From Thermoproteota archaeon (GTDB lineage Archaea > Thermoproteota > Methanomethylicia > Nezhaarchaeales > WYZ-LMO8): a stretch of 16,340 nt of DNA. Both the position numbers and the translations under genes were made by a program. Positions 1 through 6,996 of the stretch are shown one piece after another. The notes below the pieces were generated by a model. It searched no databases, was not told where the DNA came from, and saw nothing but the letters and a program-made list of their open reading frames with translations. The stretch is from assembly GCA_011605835.1 (NCBI GenBank), contig JAAOZJ010000126.1:1-16340 (forward strand), given 5' to 3'. Each line of letters begins with the position of its first letter. Positions within the stretch are counted from its first letter, which is position 1.

Positions 1-509
1 CGCACGTTTACCTTTAACCTCTCCGCTATGTGCCTTCGAATCTCACGAGCAACTTCAAAGGGTTTTTCGAGGGGCAGGGAGACCAGATAGCCCGGAACGT
101 TCGTCGTGTCTATCCCAGCCTCAGAAGTCGGTTTGAGCGCTTGGAGCGGGCCACCTAGCCTTAGGGCGAGCTTTTTGTGGCGCGCGCCGTCAGTAAGCGG
201 GTATCTCTTAAGCAGGCATAACGTCTCGGGGGAGAGCTTACATACAGGACCCAAGAGAGAGCCCCACAATATCCTCGTGGTCAAATAGGTCATGAATCTG
301 CTAAACAAGTCGCTTTCTATTGAAGACTCGTCATAAAGGCGTCCCAGGGCGGCTGAGAGGGCCTTCTCTGAAACGACCACGTAATCGCCGTCTGCGACCA
401 CGTCCTTTACCATCTCGACTATCTTGTCCTTGAAATCCGTCTTCGGCCTCCAAATTTCGGATTTGAGCGGTATCGCTACGTAGTTCCTCCACTTCACTAC
501 TTTGCCCAT
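1..509 (-). CDS. CofE-like glutamyl ligase (F420-0:gamma-glutamyl ligase superfamily), 3' end outside window
   Basis: This is the N-terminal 169 residues of a protein that continues past the left edge. The visible part resembles the CofE superfamily, in which CofE adds L-glutamate to coenzyme F420-0 with GTP. Family-like features are an early VAIPLKS segment, a DGDYVVVSEKAL strand with a following GRL (about residues 40-60), and EAGIDTTNVPGY (about 130-142), which corresponds to the NAGIDxSN stretch of CofE followed by a PL(E/D) segment. CofE normally has Asn where this protein has Glu before AGID. The ATG at 509 shares one base with the TAA stop of the upstream ATP-grasp gene (TAATG), so the two are probably translationally coupled. 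The superfamily is fairly secure. Whether the substrate is F420 is unknown, because many Thermoproteota lack F420 and carry CofE-like paralogues of unknown role. Confidence 0.75.
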   Translation of the reverse strand, partial: MGKVVKWRNYVAIPLKSEIWRPKTDFKDKIVEMVKDVVADGDYVVVSEKALSAALGRLYDESSIESDLFSRFMTYLTTRILWGSLLGPVCKLSPETLCLLKRYPLTDGARHKKLALRLGGPLQALKPTSEAGIDTTNVPGYLVSLPLEKPFEVAREIRRHIAERLKVNV

Positions 510-1390
510 TACCTCTTCGCCTTAGATATCAAAAACCTCACTATCTTGGCAGCTACGTTCACCTTGGTGACCGCCTGCAAGCCCATCCAACCTGGCTGGC
601 TATTCACCTCCGTCAACAAGTACCCGTTTGACGGCGACTCTATTACGTCCACCCCAGCTATGTCGCACCCCAAAACCTCACAGGCCTTCAAGGCCAAGTT
701 CGCCAGCTCCCCGCTAGGAGTGAAGGGCACCGGCTTCGCGCCCAACGCTATGTTCGTCTTCCAGCTAGGCGAGACCCTTTGCATGGAGGCCACTATTTCG
801 CCCCCGACGACGAATATCCTTATGTCCCTTCCACCGTGAGGGATGAACTCCTGTAAGTATAGGACGTGCCTCAGGAAGTGGAGGTCTGATACGACTCTCT
901 TCGCCACGTCCTCGTCCCTCAACCTTGAGATCCCAAAGCCCCGAGAGCCGTAGAGGGGCTTGACCACGACGTCTTCTCCCAATTCGTGATAGGCCTTCAA
1001 CGCCTCGATGGGGTTCTCGGTCACTACCGTCTTCGGCACCGGCAGTCCATGTTCCTCCAGCATTGCTAATGCCGTGAACTTGCTCATGCATCTCTCTATG
1101 GTTGACGGTTTATTGACTATCGGTAAACCTGACCTCTCGAGCTTGTGGAGCAGGTCTATTCTGAAGAAGCACTCGTCTACGGAGCCCCTGCCTATCGGCC
1201 TCACTATGGCTATTGAAAGTTCGTTAACCAAGTCGACGCCGTCGTAAGATATCGAGGGCTTAAAACCTATGTTCACCCTCACCCTACTAAACCTCATGGA
1301 GAAAGGCTCATGGCCTGCCTTTATGATCTCATCCCTTAGCTTGCGAGAGCACCAAGAGTGTTCGTTCCGAGTAAATATACCTATTTTCAT
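509..1390 (-). CDS. RimK/MptN/CofF-like ATP-grasp amino-acid ligase
   Basis: This is a 293-residue ATP-grasp ligase of the RimK group, whose members form amide bonds between a carboxylate and an amino acid, usually glutamate, through an acyl phosphate. Visible motifs are K104 in MSKFTAL, K144 in VVVKPLYGSRG (ATP-binding lysines and glycine-rich loop), the adenine-contact segment LQEF (179-182), GRDIRIFV (187-194), D248 in GVDVI and the metal ligands E261 and N263 in TEVNSQPGW. The tail GLQAVTKVNVA resembles the RimK/MptN/CofF C-terminus and lacks the HTMEF-type segment that follows EVN in LysX. The frame stays open to 1516, but the ATG at 1390 makes an ATGA overlap with the HIT stop and starts the protein at the expected MKIGIF strand. 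The downstream CofE-like gene supports a glutamate-ligase role. The substrate is not predictable from sequence. Confidence 0.85.
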   Translation of the reverse strand: MKIGIFTRNEHSWCSRKLRDEIIKAGHEPFSMRFSRVRVNIGFKPSISYDGVDLVNELSIAIVRPIGRGSVDECFFRIDLLHKLERSGLPIVNKPSTIERCMSKFTALAMLEEHGLPVPKTVVTENPIEALKAYHELGEDVVVKPLYGSRGFGISRLRDEDVAKRVVSDLHFLRHVLYLQEFIPHGGRDIRIFVVGGEIVASMQRVSPSWKTNIALGAKPVPFTPSGELANLALKACEVLGCDIAGVDVIESPSNGYLLTEVNSQPGWMGLQAVTKVNVAAKIVRFLISKAKR

Positions 1391-1908
1391 CGAGGAGGCG
1401 CCTCCTTCAGGACTTTGGAGAGGGCGCCTCTTAACTTGTCGTACGTGGATTCGAGAAGCTCGGGCATTACTTTGACGTGCGCTAAGACGGGCATGAAATT
1501 TGTGTCCCCGGCCCACCGGGGTACTACGTGTATGTGGAGATGGTCTTCTATTCCGGCCCCAGCAACCCTGCCCATGTTTATCCCAATATTGAAGCCCTCA
1601 GGCTTTAGGGCCTCTCTTAAGATCCTTATGGAGAGGTTGACGCTCTTCATCAAGTCCAGCATCTCTTCCTCGGTTAGCTCCAACGAATCCCTGACGTGCC
1701 TGTAAGGCGCTACCATCAAGTGGCCTGTGTTGTATGGGTACTTGTTCATCATCACGAAGGACTTGCTACCCCTATACACCACCAAATTCTCGCGGTCCTT
1801 CGCTTCCATCCCCTCTACGCAAAAGATGCAAGCCTCGGCTTTCGGCGACTCTATATACTTTATCCTCCACGGGGCCCACAAGATTGCGAGCCTTCTTGGC
1901 TCACCCAC
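1387..1908 (-). CDS. HIT family nucleotide hydrolase/transferase
   Basis: This 173-residue histidine-triad protein has the HIT signature HLHIHVVPRW at 123-132, with the three histidines at 123, 125 and 127; the middle one of such triads forms the nucleotidyl-histidine intermediate. Early CxxC (C27, C30) with a LWAPWR segment at 10-15 matches the archaeal/bacterial branch often called Ap4A phosphorylase-like or HIT hydrolase. Substrates in this branch are diadenosine polyphosphates or AMP conjugates; which one applies here cannot be told. The start is a GTG that overlaps the end of the M20 peptidase by 8 bases. The stop overlaps the next gene as ATGA, placing the gene inside a tightly coupled operon. 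The CxxC could hold structural zinc. The family is certain, the physiological substrate is not. Confidence 0.92.
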   Translation of the reverse strand: MGEPRRLAILWAPWRIKYIESPKAEACIFCVEGMEAKDRENLVVYRGSKSFVMMNKYPYNTGHLMVAPYRHVRDSLELTEEEMLDLMKSVNLSIRILREALKPEGFNIGINMGRVAGAGIEDHLHIHVVPRWAGDTNFMPVLAHVKVMPELLESTYDKLRGALSKVLKEAPPR

Positions 1909-3079
1909 GTGAATCCCCCAAGTATTTTCCGAAGCTCAACATGGCTTCGGCGTAAACCTGCGACGCCAACTTCAATTGCGACACCTCTATGTACTCATCT
2001 GCCTTGTGGCAGAGCCTCTCGTCCCCAGGGCCGTAAACGACCGACATAACCCCCTTTTTGGAGAGAGGTTTGGCCACGGTGCTTCCGCTCATGCCCTTAA
2101 TCACTGGTTTAAAGCCAGCGACTTTCATCGAGCACTCCTCTAACAACTTGATTAAGGCGTTGTCTTGCAACATTAAGAGCGGCTTCTCGAACTCCGTTAT
2201 CTCGGCCTCGACGTCTACTTGTGGGTCTTCCTTCTTAACCTCCTCGACAAAAGCCCTTATCTCGGCCAGTATCTTCTCGGGGGTCTGACTCGGCAGGTAC
2301 CTTATGTCGAGCATGCACATGCACTCTGAGGGGACCACATTTACCGCTTCACCGCCATGTATCACACCGACGTTGATCGTCGGGGCTGTGAAGAGCGGGT
2401 GCTCCTCATAGGTCATCCTGAAGCCCTCGAGCCTAGCCAAGACCTTGGAGAGCTTCACTATGGCGTTTATCCCCTCCTCTGGCATGCTCCCGTGGGCTGG
2501 CCTCCCCCTAGACCTCAGCCTAAGCCTCAAGATACCCTTCTCGGCGACCACCACCGACCTGCAACTGGTCGGCTCGCATACTATCGCGTAATCGGGTCTG
2601 AAGCCGACTTCGTTTATCAAGTAGCCTACGCCGTACGCGTTGCCCCGCTCCTCGTCGGCAACTGCGGCTATCGTCACGGTCCCAGCAGGGTCATTCTCCA
2701 CGGCGGTGCTCACGCTCGTAGCCGCTACTAGCACGGCGGCGAGGGCTCCCTTGTTGTCCGTAGCTCCGCGGCCATAGACTCTGTCTCCCTCCACCACGCC
2801 CTCATAGGGCGGCCTAGTCCAGCCGACGCCAGCGGGGACGACGTCCATGTGGCAAATGAACGCCAAGCTCGGCCTCCCAGACCCCATGCTACACAAGACG
2901 TTGGCCCTACCTCTGCTCTTTTCGTAGATCTTGCAGGACAGGCCGTGGGACTCTAGATACTCCTTGACGACTGAAGCAACCTCTTCCTCGAAGCCGGGCG
3001 GGTTCTCGCTCTTAGCCCTTATGAGCCTCACTAAGAGCGCTACTAGCTCCTTTTCGTTGATTTTTTGCGAGCCGTGCAA
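1901..3079 (-). CDS. M20 family metallopeptidase/deacylase (ArgE/DapE/CPG2 class)
   Basis: This is a 392-residue di-zinc hydrolase of the M20 family, which includes acetylornithine deacetylase, succinyl-DAP desuccinylase, LysK and the glutamate carboxypeptidase CPG2. All core residues are present: H77 and D79 in ICHMD, the bridging D108 in GATDNKG, catalytic base E143 and ligand E144 in ADEER, E169 in CEPT and H358 in LCHKADE. The lid (dimerisation) domain lies about 180-295 and includes RGRPAHGS with the conserved His. The start is a TTG 21 bases after the eS31 stop and gives a normal N-terminus (KELVALLVRLI). The 3' end overlaps the HIT gene by 8 bases. Sequence does not separate the possible substrates. 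The neighbouring RimK-like and CofE-like ligases make a glutamyl or N-acyl amino-acid conjugate an attractive inference. Confidence 0.92.
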   Translation of the reverse strand: MHGSQKINEKELVALLVRLIRAKSENPPGFEEEVASVVKEYLESHGLSCKIYEKSRGRANVLCSMGSGRPSLAFICHMDVVPAGVGWTRPPYEGVVEGDRVYGRGATDNKGALAAVLVAATSVSTAVENDPAGTVTIAAVADEERGNAYGVGYLINEVGFRPDYAIVCEPTSCRSVVVAEKGILRLRLRSRGRPAHGSMPEEGINAIVKLSKVLARLEGFRMTYEEHPLFTAPTINVGVIHGGEAVNVVPSECMCMLDIRYLPSQTPEKILAEIRAFVEEVKKEDPQVDVEAEITEFEKPLLMLQDNALIKLLEECSMKVAGFKPVIKGMSGSTVAKPLSKKGVMSVVYGPGDERLCHKADEYIEVSQLKLASQVYAEAMLSFGKYLGDSRG

Positions 3080-3100
3080 GGGCTTTTCCCCGTTGCGGGT

Positions 3101-3274
3101 CTAAGAGGACGAGAATACCGTGTAGTGACAATAACCGCAGCTCCAGCGGTTCTTGTGGTTGGCCATAACTTTGCCACAACGAGGGCAGAGCTTGTTCTTC
3201 AACTTTATTATCCCCCTGCTGTAGTCCACCTCGTATATCTGCGACCTGAAGTAGCGCTTCTCCTTCTGTGACAA
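3101..3274 (-). CDS. rps27ae: 30S ribosomal protein eS31 (S27ae)
   Basis: This short gene encodes 57 residues with a four-cysteine zinc ribbon: CPRCGKVMANHKNRW then SCGYC, with cysteines at 30, 33, 46 and 49. The MANHK(D/N)RW(A/S)CG string is the signature of archaeal eS31, the homologue of the ribosomal part of eukaryotic ubiquitin-S27a. The N-terminal third is basic with a YEVDYSRGIIKLK strand, as in archaeal homologues. The only start in frame is a TTG at 3274, because a TAG stops the frame at 3278-3280. A strong Shine-Dalgarno GGAGGT sits seven bases ahead of the TTG. The usual partner gene rps24e is not adjacent; nicotinamidase lies 39 bases upstream and the M20 peptidase 21 bases downstream. 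The gene is easily missed because it is short and starts with TTG. Confidence 0.93.
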   Translation of the reverse strand: MSQKEKRYFRSQIYEVDYSRGIIKLKNKLCPRCGKVMANHKNRWSCGYCHYTVFSSS

Positions 3275-3313
3275 GTTCTATACCTCCACGTGGAGCTGGC
3301 TTTTGAGGGCTCT

Positions 3314-3868
3314 TTAAGGTTGCGGTCTTGAGAGCATAGCCTCTACGTCTGAGGAGCTCAAAATCCTCGCGCCGTAGACCTCCTTCATGTAACTGAGCGC
3401 TCTCTCGTGCCTCTCGGGCGTCAAGGAGGCCGTGGCGTCGCTGACGACCATCACCTCGTAGCCCCTGAAGAAGGCATCCGCGGCAGTGTGCAACACGCAT
3501 ATGTCGGTCACGACTCCCGTCAGTACCAGCTTCTCGACCTTGAGCTCCCGGAGCAGTAGATCGAGGTCGGTGGCGAAGAAGCCGCTGTAGCGCCTCTTGG
3601 CGACCACAAAGTCGTCGGCCTGCGGCCTCAGCTCTTCTATCACCTCCGAGCCCCACGTGCCTTCTACGGCGTGCTCCCCCCAAAGCCTTAACTCCAAGTC
3701 GACCCCCTTCACATGGCTGTCCCTAAGGTATATCACGGGCTTCTTGTGCGAGCGGAACAGCTCCGCGAGCTTCCTGACCCTCGGAATTATGTCCTTTGCC
3801 GCAGGTACCTTGAGCGAGCCATGGACGAAGTCGTTTAACATGTCTATTATCAAGAGGGCTACGTTCAC
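3314..3868 (-). CDS. pncA: Nicotinamidase (isochorismatase-like cysteine hydrolase)
   Basis: This 184-residue hydrolase converts nicotinamide to nicotinate and ammonia in the NAD salvage pathway. The cysteine-hydrolase triad is visible as D9 (LIIDML), K91 (VVAKRRYSGF) and C124 (TDICV). The metal-binding D50, H52 (LRDSH) and H66 (GEH) that mark nicotinamidases within the isochorismatase superfamily are also present, with spacing close to that of the Pyrococcus enzyme. The cis-peptide stretch GVVTDICV is conserved. The GTG start has no Shine-Dalgarno, and a TATA-like CTATAA lies about 25 bases upstream, so the mRNA is probably leaderless. It is the first gene of the minus-strand block leading into eS31 and the M20 peptidase. 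Nicotinamidase is the best call; another isochorismatase-like amidase is the alternative. Confidence 0.88.
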   Translation of the reverse strand: MNVALLIIDMLNDFVHGSLKVPAAKDIIPRVRKLAELFRSHKKPVIYLRDSHVKGVDLELRLWGEHAVEGTWGSEVIEELRPQADDFVVAKRRYSGFFATDLDLLLRELKVEKLVLTGVVTDICVLHTAADAFFRGYEVMVVSDATASLTPERHERALSYMKEVYGARILSSSDVEAMLSRPQP

Positions 3869-3890
3869 CGTGCAGTCCCCGAGGAAAAGA

Positions 3891-3907
3891 TTATAGCCCC
3901 CCTATAC
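3891..3907. promoter_or_regulatory. Divergent TATA boxes between pncA and the Cys-rich gene
   Basis: TATAG (3892-3896) and CTATA (3902-3906) form an inverted repeat separated by five C residues. The minus-strand copy, read CTATAA, is centred about 25 bp from the pncA GTG at 3868, the normal distance to an archaeal start site, which fits a leaderless pncA mRNA. The plus-strand copy would place a start near 3930, leaving a leader of about 24 nt with GGGGAG before the GTG at 3954. The minus-strand assignment is the stronger; the plus-strand box lacks a purine-rich BRE. Confidence 0.55.
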
Positions 3908-3953
3908 CTCTTACGCCTTTAGAGGGGGACCGTGCCTTATCAGGGGAGTCGTC

Positions 3954-4280
3954 GTGCCCAAGCCGTGCGACGCAAGGTGTGAGTTTTTTAGGTGCGCAAG
4001 GAAGGTGCTTGGGAGGGCCTTCGGGAACCCCCATGCGAGGGTTGCCGCGCACGGGGCCCTGATATGTAGAGAAACTGGCGAGGAGTGCCTCGGAGGCAAG
4101 TGCCAGTACGCCACCTGTGTCAGAAGCGCCCTGCTACCCAATGGCCTATGCGGGCTCGAGTATAGGATGGAGAGGAGGGCTGTCAGGAGCCTCGAGCAGG
4201 AGGTCAAGAAGTACGAGGAGAAGTACGGTAGCATTTTGGAGAGGTTTAAGAGTAAAAAGCTGACCGAAGACCTGCTCTAA
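3954..4280 (+). CDS. Cysteine-rich conserved hypothetical protein with C-terminal coiled coil
   Basis: This is a 108-residue protein that I do not recognise. Eight cysteines (5, 9, 14, 38, 45, 50, 55, 66) occur in its first 66 residues, in the pattern CxxxCxxxxC, then C-x6-C-x4-C-x4-C, then C. That number and spacing suggest two metal sites, either zinc or an Fe-S cluster; no standard ferredoxin CxxCxxC is present. Residues about 69-105 are strongly charged with heptad-like spacing (EYRMERRAVRSLEQEVKKYEE) and probably form a helix or short coiled coil. No signal peptide or membrane segment is seen. The start is GTG at 3954 with GGGGAG just upstream. The next gene, a sugar nucleotidyltransferase, follows after 15 bases, so the two are probably co-transcribed, but this does not reveal a function. 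Confidence 0.7.
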   Translation: MPKPCDARCEFFRCARKVLGRAFGNPHARVAAHGALICRETGEECLGGKCQYATCVRSALLPNGLCGLEYRMERRAVRSLEQEVKKYEEKYGSILERFKSKKLTEDLL

Positions 4281-4295
4281 CACTAGGGATCCTAC

Positions 4296-5003
4296 TTGAG
4301 CGAGATTAAGGCGGTAATCCTAGCTGGCGGCCTAGGCGTAAGGTTACGGCCACTGACCTACGTAGTCCCAAAGCCCATGCTTCCCCTCGGCGACAAACCC
4401 ATCCTCGAGAGGATAATAATGGACCTGAGGGATCAAGGCGTAAGGGACGTAGTGATCTCCTGCAGCTACTTGGCTAGGGTGATAGAGTCGTACTTCGGCG
4501 ACGGATCGTGGCTCGGTGTCAACATAAAGTACGTCAAGTCGGACAGGCCCTTGGGCACTGCTGGCCAGCTGAGACCTGTAAAGGGCTTGGTCGACGACAC
4601 GTTCATAACCGTTTACGGCGACGTCTACGCCAAGATTGGGTACCGAGACCTCGTGAGGTACCACAGGTCCAAGCGCGCTACCGCTACCATGGTCTTGAGG
4701 AGGCTCAGGCAGACCATAAGGTTCGGCGTCATAGAGGTCGACGGCCAAGGGAGGGTCCTAGCGTGGCGCGAGAAGCCGGAAGTCGAGTTCAACGTCAATG
4801 CTGGGATCTACGTCTTTGAGCCGAAAATCTTCGACTACATACTGGAGGGGGTCGACAGCATGGACAGAGTGTTCAGGGACATGATAGAGAAGGGCGAGAG
4901 GGTCTACGGATACGAGTTCGCTGGCGAGGTCTACGACATCGGCGACGTCGTCAGCTACGAGGAGGCGGTGAAGAAGTTCACGGAAGAGCTGGGCAGAATA
5001 TGA
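4296..5003 (+). CDS. Sugar-1-phosphate nucleotidyltransferase (NTP_transferase family)
   Basis: This 235-residue enzyme belongs to the family that makes NDP-sugars from a sugar 1-phosphate and an NTP. Features in order are the N-terminal signature LAGGLGVRLRPLT (9-21) with K26 in PKPMLP, GTAG (87-90), the metal-binding D109 in VYGD, FGVIEVD (143-149), EKP (159-161), NAGIYVF (168-174) and a final VYDIGD (212-217) that supplies the second metal-binding Asp. It is a catalytic domain only, without the left-handed beta-helix acyltransferase seen in long archaeal GlmU-like proteins. Glucose-1-phosphate and mannose-1-phosphate enzymes of this length cannot be told apart by eye. The TTG start is 15 bases after the upstream stop, with a weak AGGGAT ahead. 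The product would feed glycosylation or compatible-solute pathways. Confidence 0.9.
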   Translation: MSEIKAVILAGGLGVRLRPLTYVVPKPMLPLGDKPILERIIMDLRDQGVRDVVISCSYLARVIESYFGDGSWLGVNIKYVKSDRPLGTAGQLRPVKGLVDDTFITVYGDVYAKIGYRDLVRYHRSKRATATMVLRRLRQTIRFGVIEVDGQGRVLAWREKPEVEFNVNAGIYVFEPKIFDYILEGVDSMDRVFRDMIEKGERVYGYEFAGEVYDIGDVVSYEEAVKKFTEELGRI

Positions 5004-5027
5004 GCTAAGCTTAGAGAGGGAGAAGAC

Positions 5028-5035
5028 CTTATATC
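5028..5035 (+). promoter_or_regulatory. TATA box for the thrS unit
   Basis: CTTATATC is a good archaeal TATA box with purine-rich sequence just upstream (GAGGGAGAAGAC). It predicts transcription starting near 5058 and a leader of about 30 nt that ends in the GAGGTG Shine-Dalgarno of thrS. It marks the thrS, hypothetical and nnr genes as a separate unit from the nucleotidyltransferase. Confidence 0.6.
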
Positions 5036-5090
5036 TTCGACGATTCCCTATCTCGTAGCCTCGTCAAGAAGGCCCAAAGAGGTGCTCGAC

Positions 5091-6956
5091 GTGAGGTTGC
5101 TCTTGATACACGCGGACTCAATGAGCTATGAGGTCAAGGAGAGGGCCTTGGAGGAGGCTGAGAAGATGGAGGAGGAGCGGAGGAGCGGATCGTACGAGGA
5201 CGCTTTGGTGGTGTTCACGGCCGTCGAGGAGGAGGACGTTAAGGCCATCGACGTGGTAGTCGATAACGCGTCTAAGGAGATATTGGACGTTATGGACAAG
5301 GTGAAGGCCAGCTCGGTCTTGTTATACCCTTACGCTCATCTCTCTTCTAGCTTAGCTAGGCCGAGGGATGCTTTAGCCGTCCTCGTGAAGCTGGAGGAGA
5401 AGTTGAAGGAGAGCGGCGTCCGAGTCTCGCGTGCTCCTTTCGGGTGGTACAAGGCCTTCACGTTGGTATGCAAGGGCCACCCCCTCTCGGAGCTCTCGAA
5501 GTCGATAAAGCCCGAGGGCCGAGCTATAGCCATTGAAATTGCAAAGCCTGAGGTCGAAGAGGGCTACTACGTCTTGGTGGAGCCCAGCGGCGAGATGAGG
5601 GAGCTGAGTCGGGATAGACCTCAAGACGACGTGGCCCTCGCCAAGTACCCGTTGATCAAGAGGTTGATAATGAACGAAAGGGGCTTGAAGTCCGAAAAAG
5701 GCGCTCCACCGCACATCAGGTTCATGCAGAAGCTAGAGCTCGTAGACTACGAGCCCGCGTCCGACGTGGGGCACTTCAAGTTCCTCCCAAAGGGGGCCCT
5801 CATAAAGCACCTACTAGAGGAGCTGGCGATGGATGTGGCCGTCAACGACGTGGGGGCTACGGTCGTCGAGACCCCCATGATCTACAGGCTGAGCGTCCCG
5901 GAGATAGCCGAGCAGGCGTCGAGGTTCCTCGAGAGGGACTATAGGTTCAAGATAGACAACGAGGAGTTCACGCTGAGGTTCGCAGGGGACTTCGGCCTCT
6001 TCAGCATGATGAAGAGGGTCACGATGAGCTATAGGCAGCTACCCCTCAGGGTCTACGAGCTCTCGCATTCCTTCAGGCTGGAGAAGAGGGGCGAGTGCGT
6101 CGGCCTGAGGAGGCTGAGGGGCTTCACGATGCCGGACATACACTGCTTCTGCGCTAACTTAGAGCAGGGCAAGGAGGAGTTCGCCAACCTCATGAAGAAG
6201 TACATGAGGCTCGTGAAGTCGATGAAGATAGACTACGTGATAGTCCTTAGGGCGGTCGAGTCCTTCTTCTTAGAGAATAAGGAGTGGTTCTCGTCCCTAG
6301 CTCGAGACGTGGGGGAACCCCTGCTAATAGAGGTCCTGCCGGCCATGAAGCACTACTGGGTGGTCAAGGAAGAGCACCAGTTCATAGACTCCCTTGGAGG
6401 TAATGCCCAGCTCTGCACGGTCCAGCTGGACGTAGAGGACTCCGAGCGCTACGGCATAAAGTTCGTGGACAAGGACGGGTCGAAGAAGGGTTGCATCATA
6501 GTCCACAGTTCGATGGGGTCTATAGAGAGGTGGATTTACGCATTATTGGAGCAAGCAGAGAAGAACAAGGCCTCAGGGAGGCCGCCGATGTTGCCGGTGT
6601 GGTTATCACCAACTCAAGTCAGAGTCGTTCCAGTCTCCTCGGAGTACCTAGAGGAAGCCTTGAAAATAGCTGACGAGATCGAGGAGGCTGGTATCAGGGT
6701 GGACGTGGACGATAGAGATGAGAGCGTCCCTAGGAAGATAAGGGACGCAGAGGTCGAGTGGATCCCGTTCATCGTAGTCGTGGGCGAGAGGGAGGTCAAA
6801 GAGGGGACCTTGTCGGTTAGGATCAGGGAGAGGAGGGAGACGATCACCATGAGGCTTGCCGAGCTCATTGAACTTATAAGTAAGGAGTGCGCAGACAAGC
6901 CTAAAGCCAAGCTTTGGCTTCCAAGGAGACTCTCTCTTAGGCCCAAGTTTATCTAG
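5091..6956 (+). CDS. thrS: Threonyl-tRNA synthetase, archaeal type with editing domain
   Basis: Charges tRNA-Thr with threonine in the cytoplasm. The 621 residues comprise the archaeal N-terminal editing domain (about 1-140, D-Tyr-deacylase-like, removes mischarged serine), a linker, the class II catalytic domain (about 205-495) and the anticodon-binding domain (about 505-600). Motif 2 is visible in the RVYELSHSFR region followed by GLRRLRGFTMPD, and motif 3 in GSIERW. The frame opens with a GTG at 5082, but the GTG at 5091 gives the family N-terminus MRLLLIHADS and has GAGGTG six bases ahead, so I start there. Zinc-site histidines H351 and H472 are present, yet the first ligand position is Asp (RFAGDFG, D300) instead of the usual Cys. 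The full-length form suggests that no separate editing protein is needed. Confidence 0.96.
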   Translation: MRLLLIHADSMSYEVKERALEEAEKMEEERRSGSYEDALVVFTAVEEEDVKAIDVVVDNASKEILDVMDKVKASSVLLYPYAHLSSSLARPRDALAVLVKLEEKLKESGVRVSRAPFGWYKAFTLVCKGHPLSELSKSIKPEGRAIAIEIAKPEVEEGYYVLVEPSGEMRELSRDRPQDDVALAKYPLIKRLIMNERGLKSEKGAPPHIRFMQKLELVDYEPASDVGHFKFLPKGALIKHLLEELAMDVAVNDVGATVVETPMIYRLSVPEIAEQASRFLERDYRFKIDNEEFTLRFAGDFGLFSMMKRVTMSYRQLPLRVYELSHSFRLEKRGECVGLRRLRGFTMPDIHCFCANLEQGKEEFANLMKKYMRLVKSMKIDYVIVLRAVESFFLENKEWFSSLARDVGEPLLIEVLPAMKHYWVVKEEHQFIDSLGGNAQLCTVQLDVEDSERYGIKFVDKDGSKKGCIIVHSSMGSIERWIYALLEQAEKNKASGRPPMLPVWLSPTQVRVVPVSSEYLEEALKIADEIEEAGIRVDVDDRDESVPRKIRDAEVEWIPFIVVVGEREVKEGTLSVRIRERRETITMRLAELIELISKECADKPKAKLWLPRRLSLRPKFI

Positions 6957-6996
6957 ACGCCACGTCCTAATCGTTTGGTGGCGGCGGTGAGCAACT

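Noticed and set aside
1391..1516. N-terminal 42-residue extension of the ATP-grasp ligase.
   Set aside because: It lies entirely inside the HIT gene, is basic low-complexity sequence, and the ATG at 1390 gives the standard N-terminal strand with an ATGA overlap.
509..3079. RimK-like ligase plus M20 hydrolase as LysX and LysK of LysW-dependent lysine/arginine synthesis.
   Set aside because: The ATP-grasp protein has EVNSQPGW in place of the LysX-type EVNHTMEF segment, a CofE-like gene follows, and there is no LysW, LysY or LysZ in the window.
3012..3683. Long minus-strand open frame of about 223 codons.
   Set aside because: It is out of frame with nicotinamidase and eS31, both of which have full family motifs; its product is Arg/Gly/Ala-rich low-complexity shadow sequence.
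5082..5090. GTG at 5082 as start of threonyl-tRNA synthetase.
   Set aside because: Its GGTG is the Shine-Dalgarno for the GTG at 5091, and the later start gives the family N-terminus.
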